Source: Mergibacter septicus
GTDB lineage: Bacteria; Pseudomonadota; Gammaproteobacteria; Enterobacterales; Pasteurellaceae
Assembly (NCBI RefSeq): GCF_003265225.1
Contig: NZ_CP022013.1
Span: 1,211,001 to 1,275,000, forward strand
Reading direction: 5' to 3'
DNA length: 64,000 nucleotides
Every line of letters begins with the position of its first letter. Positions within the stretch are counted from its first letter, which is position 1. This document shows, piece after piece, positions 56,197-64,000 of the stretch. Under the pieces are notes generated by a model. It made no database searches and was not told where the DNA came from. It saw nothing but the letters and a program-made list of their open reading frames with translations. Position numbers and translations under genes: made by a program.

Positions 56197-57097
56197 GGAA
56201 ATCCGCTATAACTTGGCATAACATTTTTCAACATTTAAGCACAATATTAGGCTTCAAAGATAGTAAGAATCCTTTTTCAGTGTGCAACCATTCTAAACTC
56301 AAATTACTCATCTTTTGGGAAACCATAATAGAGACAAAACAACCAATTACTATTCAGTCAAAACGACCAAGACTAAATCGACTCCATAAGAATTTTGAAA
56401 TTTAAATTTACTCACCAATTTAAGACAAAAAAAGAAAGGAAAAACCAATGGAAGGATCAGAGATAAAACAGATAAATTCTGAACAAATAACGAAGCAATA
56501 TTAAGCTAACTTGATTGTAAATAATAAAAAATCCACCCAAAAAATTCACTCCATTTGAAATTACAATACTGACATATCATACTTAATTTACTTTATCTAA
56601 TTTGGATAATCGGATAGACAGTATAAATAAAGAAAGAATACATTTCCTAACTCTAAAAAAATGGAAAACAATTTATTAATATGGTAGTGAAGGTTAAGCT
56701 TAGTAGTTTATAAAGTTCAGAATACCTTTACTAATTGATAATACTAGGAATTCTTTTATGCTAAGTTTAGCAAATTAAGGTTCGATAATCGCTTTCGATA
56801 GTATAATTATCCCTCTTCTTTTTTGGCAATTACTTAATCAAATAAAATTAAATAAAAAACATACAATCCCATCTTTTACAATACAGATAAATAAACTATT
56901 GTAAATTTATTAATTTATTGATTTTAAAATAAAAATTTGCATTTTAAAACGATTGTTAAGAATATAAATATTTAATTGTAAAAATATTTTACCAAAGTTA
57001 AAGATTGTGTTAATATTTACACCAAATGAAATATTTTTTAGAGTAAAAATCTTTTCGTTATGTGATGGTACTTTAATTCTGTATGTAGGAGAAACTT
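56197..57097. other. Long AT-rich region without a recognised gene
   Basis: About 900 bp between the broken exporter and the TPS operon. No frame of useful length with a ribosome binding site was found, apart from an 18-codon frame at 56448-56504 that I do not accept. The right end should carry the TPS promoter, but I could not place it. It may be the worn remnant of lost genes. Confidence 0.5.
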
Positions 57098-58795
57098 ATG
57101 AAGTTAAAAAATACCCTCATTTTTCTAATTTCAGCTGGAGTTATGACTCAAAGTTTTGCTACATCTATTTCGAGTTCAACCCAAATGGAAATTCAACAGC
57201 TATTACATAATGGTGAAAATCGCCAAGCACTACAAAATAGCTCACGTTTAATCCAAACTGAACTGGAAACACAACGTTTACGATCATTACAACGTAAAGA
57301 GAAAGCTACTTCAGAAGCATCTTTACCAACAATCACACCATCAACGCAATGTATTGCGATTAGTGGTATTTATTTAAAAGGAATTACCCTTTTAACAACA
57401 AAAGACTTAGAGCGCTTAACAGCGTTACCAAAAGACTGTATTACGACAGCGAATATCAACCTATTAGTAAGAGAAATTACACAACTCTATATTAATAAAG
57501 GATATATCACTGCTCGAGTGCGTTTTATTGCTCCTGATAGCAGTGGTAAGTTAGGCATACAAATTGTTGAAGGTTTTATTGAAGATATTCAGGGAGGAAA
57601 TCCTCAAACTAATATTAATATGCTCTTTCCAAATTTAGTTGGTAAACCATTAAATTTAAAAGAACTTGAACAAGGGATAGATCAAGCAAATCGTTTAGCT
57701 TCAAACAACCTAACGATGAAACTTTTGCCGGGAAAAAAATTTGGCGGTACGATTATACAGTTAAATAACCAAGCTTCTTCAATTTGGCATCCATCGATTA
57801 GCTTGGATAATACAGGACAAAAAAGTACAGGGCGTGAAATATTACGTGCAAACCTTGGGGTAGATAGTCCATTAGGATTATCAGATTATTTTAATCTTAA
57901 CCTCTCCACTACACTAGCTAACCCAAAACAGAGATATAACCGAGCTTATTCCGCTTTATATACTCTTCCTTATGGGCGTTGGAGTTGGAGCCTATTTGGA
58001 ACGCAATCGCAATATTTTAATCATCAAAAACTGACTATTTCAGAAATTGATGTAAGTGGTAATTCAAGTCAATTAGGATCTAGCCTAGATTATGTATTAC
58101 ACCGTGATCAACGCCAAATTAATACTGTTTCGACACAACTTACTTATAAACAAACAAATAATTATATTAATGATGCACGGATTGAAGTAAGTAGCCAGAA
58201 ACTCACTATTGCTAAACTTAGCTACAACCACTTCCGTATTCTATCTAGTGGTATTTTTAATGCAACTTTCGGGATAGATCGTGGGCTACCTTTATTTGGT
58301 GCAGAAACAGCTGGAGATGCCATTAATTATCAATTTACCAAATTTTATACTAATTTATATTGGTTAAATTTTTTCAATTTATGGCAACAACCCTATAAAT
58401 TAAAAGCTATATTTGTCGCTCAATACAGCAAAGACAATTTACCTGGTGTTGAGTGGATTGGAATTACCGATTCCAGTGCGGTAGGCGATTTTAGATTAAA
58501 TTCATTATCGTCAAAAAATGGATGGTATGCGACAACTGAGTTAAGTAAAGACTTTTATTATCGCAACTTACTATTATCTCCATTCATTCGCTTGGGATAC
58601 GGTCAAGTCTTTCAAGAGAAAATGCCTAATTCATCGAAGAGGGAAAATGATGCCTTGGGAATAACTCTTGGTCAAACGATTCAGTTTAATAAATTAAAAC
58701 TGGATTTGGGGGTAAGTAAAGGTTGGATACTACATTCTTCTTTTAAACAGCAAGAAGAAATCAACGTATTATTCAAACTATCTTACAAATTTTAA
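57098..58795 (+). CDS. Two-partner secretion outer-membrane transporter (TpsB)
   Basis: Omp85-superfamily protein of the FhaC/ShlB type that exports the TpsA encoded next to it. The signal peptide is residues 1-21 (ending SFA), followed by an N-terminal helix, a POTRA_2 domain with ISGIYLKGITLL at about residues 85-160, a second POTRA (IQIVEGFIEDI) and a 16-strand barrel in the C-terminal 350 residues, ending KLSYKF with the terminal aromatic needed for outer-membrane assembly. 565 residues. A TAGGAG site precedes the start. The tpsA gene starts 29 bp downstream. Confidence 0.92.
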   Translation: MKLKNTLIFLISAGVMTQSFATSISSSTQMEIQQLLHNGENRQALQNSSRLIQTELETQRLRSLQRKEKATSEASLPTITPSTQCIAISGIYLKGITLLTTKDLERLTALPKDCITTANINLLVREITQLYINKGYITARVRFIAPDSSGKLGIQIVEGFIEDIQGGNPQTNINMLFPNLVGKPLNLKELEQGIDQANRLASNNLTMKLLPGKKFGGTIIQLNNQASSIWHPSISLDNTGQKSTGREILRANLGVDSPLGLSDYFNLNLSTTLANPKQRYNRAYSALYTLPYGRWSWSLFGTQSQYFNHQKLTISEIDVSGNSSQLGSSLDYVLHRDQRQINTVSTQLTYKQTNNYINDARIEVSSQKLTIAKLSYNHFRILSSGIFNATFGIDRGLPLFGAETAGDAINYQFTKFYTNLYWLNFFNLWQQPYKLKAIFVAQYSKDNLPGVEWIGITDSSAVGDFRLNSLSSKNGWYATTELSKDFYYRNLLLSPFIRLGYGQVFQEKMPNSSKRENDALGITLGQTIQFNKLKLDLGVSKGWILHSSFKQQEEINVLFKLSYKF

Positions 58796-58824
58796 TTAAT
58801 CGCATATAAAAATGAGGCAAAGCT

Positions 58825-61800
58825 ATGCGTAAAAATAAACAAAAGTTATTCCCGCTGTCAAAAGCAGGGAAACTGTCGGCATTAGTGGCATTAAATTTAG
58901 CAGGTTTGTCAGCTTATTCCGTACAAGCAAGTGGTATTAAACCCGTTGACAATCAGACTGTTACCGTTAAATCTTATGGACGTGGTACAGATGTGATTAA
59001 TATTGCTGCACCAAGCAATTCAGGTTTATCACATAATAAATATACCGACTATAACGTTAGCCAAGCTGGGGCGGTGCTAAATAATGCAACTCAACAAACT
59101 AAGTCTGTTATTTTAAAACAACTCTTAGAAGCAAACCCAAATTTAACTCATAAACAAGCTGCAGATGTTATTTTAAATGAAGTAGTAAGCAGTAATCCTT
59201 CGAGTTTGCTTGGTCAGCAAGAAGTATTAGGCAAAGCAGCAGATTTAATTTTAGCGAATCCAAATGGTATCACCTGTGATGGCTGTGGTTTTATTAATAC
59301 CAACCGTGCAGGATTAGTGGTGGGTAAAGCTGATGTTACGGCAGATGGTAAATTACAAGGTTATACCACTAACAATAACAATCAATTACATATTGGTAAA
59401 AAAGGTATTTCTGCTGATAAAGCACTTGATTTAATTGCACCAAAACTTGAAAGTAAAGGTTTCATTGAAGCGAAAGAAGACTTGCAAATTACCCTTGGGC
59501 ATAACTATGTCGATAATAACTATAAAGTCTCTAAAGAAAAAACCGTATCTAAAGTTGCACACGAACAACAATTAGATAGTACACTTCTTGGTGGTATGCA
59601 GGCAAAACGTATTACTTTAGTCAGCACCAAAGATGGTAGTGGTGTCAATCTAAATGGTGGGGATTTTAATGGTGAACAACTATTAAGCGTTGATGTCAAT
59701 GGTAAATTGGTACTTGATGGCATCTATGCCTCTGGTAAAGAAGTTAAAATCTCAGCAAAAGATTTAACTACGAAAGCAAAGCTAAGACGTAGTAATAGTA
59801 CAACCTATGATCGGGACAACTATTCTCGATATAACGGTGCTAAACAAGCCAGCACAAAAATTAGTAATGATCACGCTACTCGTACTATAGTGGTGGGTAA
59901 AAATATTTCTGTCAATGTTGAAAATAATGCACAGCTAAATGGAACACGGCTATTTGGAAATAATATTGATCTGACCGGTGGTACAGTCAGCTTAGACAGC
60001 CAAATTGCTGTGAGTGATAGACAACGTACCGATAATAATTGGTATTACTCTTGGGTAAAAAATACCTTTACCCGTGATTATAATGAAGAAGTCATTAGTT
60101 CTGAAATTATTGGTAACGAAGTAGTAAACGTGAAAGCGACAAAAGGCGATCTCATATTAACAGGTAGTAAAATTGTCGCTGACCATAATCTCACTACTTC
60201 AGCTGCAGGAAATATTAAACTACACGCTCAAATGAAACAACATATTTCTGGTAATAAGGTTTACCGTAAAAATGATACTGCAGCCTTAAGAACAGGAACA
60301 ACAACTGAATTAAATACAGAACGTTCTTTTGTTCAATCAAGCTTACAATCTAAGCAAAATCTTGGACTACAAGCAGAAGGACAAATCTTCCTTTACGGTG
60401 CTAATGTTCGAGCTGCTCAAGATCTACTAGTTGATGCCAAACAAGGGATTGATATTAACAGTAAGAAAAGTAAATCCGAGAATTTTTCTCTAGATAATTT
60501 CACCTATTGGGGTGGTATCGGTGGTGGTGCGAATAAAAATAACAATATTTTACAAGAACATATTGAGAAAACTGTTGTTTCCGCAGGTAAAGATCTGTTA
60601 TTAAGCACAACTAATGGTAATGTTAAAATTAAAGCAAGTAATGTAAATGGTGCTAATCAAGCACTTGTACAAAGCTTAAATGGAACAATCAACATTGATA
60701 GTATTGTTGTAAAAGGTCATCGGAATATTGATGAACGTAACGGTACAGCATTTAATATTACCAGTCATTCTGAACAAAGTAGTCACAGTAACCAACAAGC
60801 AGTAGGAAGTGAAGTAAAATCAAAAACAAATCTCAAAGTTGTTGGTACCAATGGCATTAGTATTTCTGGTAGCTTAGTTTCCACTGCTGGTGAGCTAGGG
60901 TTAACATCATTAGGTGATATTCAAATTACTAGTGTTGCAACAACCGATCAAATAGATCGTACAACCACTGATTTAGCAGGACAAGCAACGGCAAACCAAA
61001 CTGATCGTGGTCAATATCAGTACCAAGCAACTGTGGGGATCAAACACTCTAGTGAACATGAAGTTACCACTGAAACCAAACATACTGCATCAAGCATAAG
61101 TGGTGGCACGGTTTCTGTTAATAGTGGAAATAACCTAACAGTTGAAGGTTCAAACCTAAACGCAGATAAAGATCTTACTTTAGCGGCTAAAAATATTGCA
61201 GTAACAGATGTTACAAATAGCACTGATACACAAAAAGATACTCAAACAGTAAGTGTTGGAATTGGAGTTGAAGGTGGTGCTGAGAAAAGTGGTGTATTAC
61301 TCAATGTTGGTGTTGAGAAAAATAATCAACAGCTACAAGATCGCCAATCTCAAGGTTCAACAGTTTCAGCTGGTGGTAATCTAACAGTTACTGCTGAACA
61401 ACAACTCACCAATCGTGGTACAAGTTATCAAGCAGGTGAGGAAGCACACTTATCAGCTGCAACTATTGATAACCAAGCAAGCCAAAATAGCCATAGTGAA
61501 ACTAATGATAAACAAAGTGTTGGTGTAACATTAGCATTAAATGCTGATTATAGTGCGGTTACTCGCCCGATCATTCCGATAGTAGAACAAGTCGTGAAAG
61601 AAGGGACAAAAGGTGTAGGTGATGCAGTTGGTAAACTAACTAAAGTATCTCCGGGTACACCAAACGCTGGTGTTGAATTAGATATTAATGTTACGAATGG
61701 TACTACTACCACCGCAACAACTACCGCTAATGCCACTCAAATTAGCGCTGGTTCAATCCAACAAACCGCAAATCAAGTTCAAGATCAAGCAACTAACTAT

Positions 61801-63942
61801 GCTGGAACAAATGGTGTAGCTATCACAGCTGATAACTATCAAAATAGTGCGGTTGAAAACACCTCTACTGAAAGTAGTAATGTTACCTCTGGTGGTGCAC
61901 ATTTACGGGTTTATACAACCACAGGTAAAGATGTCAATGTTGATGTCAGTGGTAAAGGGAAAAACACCCAATCTAACCATAGTACAAGCACTGCTGTAAC
62001 AGGTAATATTAGCTCAGAAAATGGTAATGTTATCGTACAAACTCAAAATGGTGCAACTTTTGAGGCAACACAGATCAATGCTGGTAGTACGGCAACAGTT
62101 CAAGCAACTGCAGGTAATGTTACCTTCAAACAAGTTACCAATACCGAACAACATAGCCAAACTAGCTACAATGCTTCTGCTGGAGTAAAAGTTGGTAGCT
62201 CTTCTGATGGTAAAAGTGTTGGTGGTAACATTGGTGGTGGTTATCAAAGCGAAAATAGCACGAGTACGAAAGCTGGAGTTAGCACTATTACAGCACACGA
62301 TACTACAATTACAGCAAATGGTAATGCTAACTTTGAAGGTACTAAGATCAATAGCACAGGTGGTACAGTTGCAATCCAAGCTGGTGGTGATGTAAATGTT
62401 ACACAAGTGATCGATACAGCTGATAGTTCATCTCGCAACTATCAGGGTAGTTTGTCTATTAATCAAGGAAAAACTGAAAATAGCGAAAAAACAAGTAGTA
62501 ATGTCAGTGGACGTCTAGATGGTACCTATGCGACTAAAGATAAGAGTGAAACAACAGGTATTGCAGGAGGAATTACAGGTGCAAATACCGTTACTATCAC
62601 TTCTGGTCGTGACGTTACTTTACAAGGTGTAGAAATTGGTAGCGAAACACAAAAAACAGGTGATGTTAACATTCAAGCTCAAGGTAATGTCAACTTATCT
62701 GCAACTACCAGCTCAAGCCAAGAACATAATGTTGGCGTTAACCTCAATGTGACAGGTTTCCAACAACAGGGTTATACCCAAACTAGTGCTTCAGGAAAAC
62801 GCAACATAGGCGGTAGTTTGAAAGTGAACTATGAAGATCAGAACGCTCAAAATCAAGCAGGTGGTGCAATCCATTCAACTGGAAGTGTTCAAATTACTAG
62901 CCAAGGGCAACAAGGTATTACTGCACAAGGCACACAAATCAGTGGAGAAAATACTACACTAAATGCCGATAATGGTAGTATTACTCTAACAGCCACAGCA
63001 AATAAAGAACAACATGTTAAAGTAGGTGTTGGGGTTGATCTGGCTAAAGGTAAAGTTGAATCAACTAAAAGTGCTACTCAAAGCAATGTTGAGGCTGATA
63101 GTAACAGTTACGATAAATCCAGTTTTGGTGCCAAAGTGAATGTTGATGTTGGTAACAGTAACTTACACACCAATGCAACAGTTACAAGTACCAATACATC
63201 AACATTAAATAGCCACGGTGATATCACTTTAGCGGGTGCAACAGTAAGCGGCAATAATACCCAAGTTACCTCACAAACTGGTGGTATTACAGTCGAAAGT
63301 AAACGTGATTCTAATCATCAAACGAAAGTTGATGTAGAATTCCGTCATAGCAACAATGAAGATCCAACTTCTAGTATCTATGAAACTGTAACAAATGGTA
63401 TTAAATCAATTGTTCCGGGTAAAAACAACAAAGACAAAGTAAGTGCAAAAATTGATGAACTAACTGATCAAGTTAAAGATAAAGTCGATGAAACTTTATC
63501 AACTGATGATCAAGAAGATCCTTCATTATGGAAAAAAGCCGCTAAATGGGTAGTTGAAAAAGTAGGTAATGCTTTAACTTCTCCAGCAGGCTCAAGAACA
63601 GATGCTGGATTCAATGTCAAAGTTGTAAATGAAGACTTAGTTAATAACCAATCAGGTATTACAGCAACTGATCGATTATCTGTTACAGCCAAAGGAGAGC
63701 TCGACGTTACAGCAGCTCAAGTTACTGCACCTAATAGCGAAATTAATGTTAGTAACATTAATACTACCGACCTCGATCAACATAAAAATAATGTTGAAGT
63801 TGGCTTAAAAGGTTCATCTTCAGTTGCAGGTTTAGTAACACAAGCGATAACTGATTTGACTAAAGGTAAAATACCATTAGTTACAATCAAAGTGGATACT
63901 AAAAATGATACTGTTAAAGCTGAAGTAAGTAAAAATGAATAG
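58825..63942 (+). CDS. Filamentous haemagglutinin-like TpsA exoprotein
   Basis: 1705-residue surface or secreted protein. An extended Sec signal (residues 1-36, ending SVQAS) is followed by the TPS secretion domain (to about residue 280) with ANPNL near residue 107 and NPNGITCDGCGFINT near residue 145; the C-x-x-C is typical of the ShlA/HpmA-like branch. Then come a beta-helix of haemagglutinin repeats rich in Gly, Asn, Thr, Val and Gln, and a short alpha-helical stretch near residue 1535 (KVSAKIDELTDQVKDKV). The C-terminus has no VENN motif and no toxin-like domain, so it is not a CdiA. Likely an adhesin or haemolysin; which one is open. Confidence 0.9.
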   Translation: MRKNKQKLFPLSKAGKLSALVALNLAGLSAYSVQASGIKPVDNQTVTVKSYGRGTDVINIAAPSNSGLSHNKYTDYNVSQAGAVLNNATQQTKSVILKQLLEANPNLTHKQAADVILNEVVSSNPSSLLGQQEVLGKAADLILANPNGITCDGCGFINTNRAGLVVGKADVTADGKLQGYTTNNNNQLHIGKKGISADKALDLIAPKLESKGFIEAKEDLQITLGHNYVDNNYKVSKEKTVSKVAHEQQLDSTLLGGMQAKRITLVSTKDGSGVNLNGGDFNGEQLLSVDVNGKLVLDGIYASGKEVKISAKDLTTKAKLRRSNSTTYDRDNYSRYNGAKQASTKISNDHATRTIVVGKNISVNVENNAQLNGTRLFGNNIDLTGGTVSLDSQIAVSDRQRTDNNWYYSWVKNTFTRDYNEEVISSEIIGNEVVNVKATKGDLILTGSKIVADHNLTTSAAGNIKLHAQMKQHISGNKVYRKNDTAALRTGTTTELNTERSFVQSSLQSKQNLGLQAEGQIFLYGANVRAAQDLLVDAKQGIDINSKKSKSENFSLDNFTYWGGIGGGANKNNNILQEHIEKTVVSAGKDLLLSTTNGNVKIKASNVNGANQALVQSLNGTINIDSIVVKGHRNIDERNGTAFNITSHSEQSSHSNQQAVGSEVKSKTNLKVVGTNGISISGSLVSTAGELGLTSLGDIQITSVATTDQIDRTTTDLAGQATANQTDRGQYQYQATVGIKHSSEHEVTTETKHTASSISGGTVSVNSGNNLTVEGSNLNADKDLTLAAKNIAVTDVTNSTDTQKDTQTVSVGIGVEGGAEKSGVLLNVGVEKNNQQLQDRQSQGSTVSAGGNLTVTAEQQLTNRGTSYQAGEEAHLSAATIDNQASQNSHSETNDKQSVGVTLALNADYSAVTRPIIPIVEQVVKEGTKGVGDAVGKLTKVSPGTPNAGVELDINVTNGTTTTATTTANATQISAGSIQQTANQVQDQATNYAGTNGVAITADNYQNSAVENTSTESSNVTSGGAHLRVYTTTGKDVNVDVSGKGKNTQSNHSTSTAVTGNISSENGNVIVQTQNGATFEATQINAGSTATVQATAGNVTFKQVTNTEQHSQTSYNASAGVKVGSSSDGKSVGGNIGGGYQSENSTSTKAGVSTITAHDTTITANGNANFEGTKINSTGGTVAIQAGGDVNVTQVIDTADSSSRNYQGSLSINQGKTENSEKTSSNVSGRLDGTYATKDKSETTGIAGGITGANTVTITSGRDVTLQGVEIGSETQKTGDVNIQAQGNVNLSATTSSSQEHNVGVNLNVTGFQQQGYTQTSASGKRNIGGSLKVNYEDQNAQNQAGGAIHSTGSVQITSQGQQGITAQGTQISGENTTLNADNGSITLTATANKEQHVKVGVGVDLAKGKVESTKSATQSNVEADSNSYDKSSFGAKVNVDVGNSNLHTNATVTSTNTSTLNSHGDITLAGATVSGNNTQVTSQTGGITVESKRDSNHQTKVDVEFRHSNNEDPTSSIYETVTNGIKSIVPGKNNKDKVSAKIDELTDQVKDKVDETLSTDDQEDPSLWKKAAKWVVEKVGNALTSPAGSRTDAGFNVKVVNEDLVNNQSGITATDRLSVTAKGELDVTAAQVTAPNSEINVSNINTTDLDQHKNNVEVGLKGSSSVAGLVTQAITDLTKGKIPLVTIKVDTKNDTVKAEVSKNE

Positions 63943-63965
63943 CCATTTTATAATGGTTTAAATAA

Positions 63966-64000
63966 AATAATCCCTGTCTAATAAGACAGGGATTATTTTT
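63966..64000 (+). terminator. Terminator of the TPS operon
   Basis: AATAATCCCTGTCT-AATA-AGACAGGGATTATT, a perfect 14-bp stem followed by T to the window end. It shows that tpsA is complete. Confidence 0.9.

Noticed and set aside
56448-56504. An 18-codon frame with an AAGGAAAAA site
   Set aside because: Too short, no conserved feature and no helper genes around it; chance is likely in AT-rich DNA.
62014-62406. Minus-strand 130-codon frame inside tpsA
   Set aside because: Cys/Thr/Ser-rich antisense of a repetitive haemagglutinin region; a shadow of the real gene, as are the other antisense frames there.

Overview
The window is a stretch of a low-GC Gammaproteobacterium of the family Pasteurellaceae. 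The evidence is the set and order of core genes: rng-tldD, hslR-greB, nudE-cysQ, zwf-pgl-gnd, gcvA with the gcvB small RNA, proQ-prc, letA-letB, menI-ydiJ, sppA-degS-dgt-luxS, and proteins that look like those of Haemophilus, Pasteurella and Actinobacillus. I could not fix the genus. The Haemophilus-type uptake core AAGTGCGGT was found once by eye and the Actinobacillus-type core ACAAGCGGT not at all, which is unusual for this family.

Layout. 1-9.1 kb: RNase G (5' end outside the window), TldD, GreB/Hsp15, NudE/CysQ and the oxidative pentose phosphate genes zwf-pgl-gnd. 9.1-13.0 kb: a three-gene ferrous/haem-iron uptake operon (M75 periplasmic protein, DyP peroxidase, FTR1 permease). 13.3-13.7 kb: a Ser-Arg-Arg tRNA cluster with a strong promoter. 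13.9-20.4 kb: rep, ilvE, gcvB/gcvA as a divergent pair, rlmM, dapB. 20.45-24.99 kb: an accessory island. 25.0-43.3 kb: trhP, 4.5S RNA, letAB, proQ, prc, an L,D-transpeptidase, mepK, gloC, an LTA-synthase-like transferase, hemH, menI, ydiJ. 43.6-52.2 kb: ompA, an MDR oxidoreductase, yqaA, ydjA, sppA, degS, dgt, luxS. 52.2-56.1 kb: a HEPN-like protein, a WYL regulator, an Xre regulator and a bcr-type exporter broken by one stop codon. 57.1-64.0 kb: a two-partner secretion pair (TpsB transporter, 1705-residue TpsA exoprotein) closed by a terminator.

The most interesting part is the island. A degenerate IS3-family element inserted exactly between the two arms of what was the shared dapB/trhP terminator hairpin. 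It is itself opened up by about 3.4 kb of foreign, very AT-rich DNA. That DNA carries, all on the minus strand, a MATE-like membrane transporter, a 25-residue peptide gene with a very strong ribosome binding site, an internal terminator and a radical SAM/SPASM maturase. This has the form of a small RiPP (ribosomally made, enzyme-modified peptide) system. Integrase and excisionase-like remnants lie beside it. Because the terminator was split, trhP transcription could now run into the cassette in the sense direction.

A second notable structure is a perfect 87-bp repeat present three times in tandem before sppA. Each unit holds a ribosome binding site and the first four codons of sppA, so two decoy starts (MKLI-stop) precede the real one. 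The envelope theme is strong through the window (letAB, prc, L,D-transpeptidase, mepK, LTA-synthase-like enzyme, ompA, sppA, degS, TPS pair).
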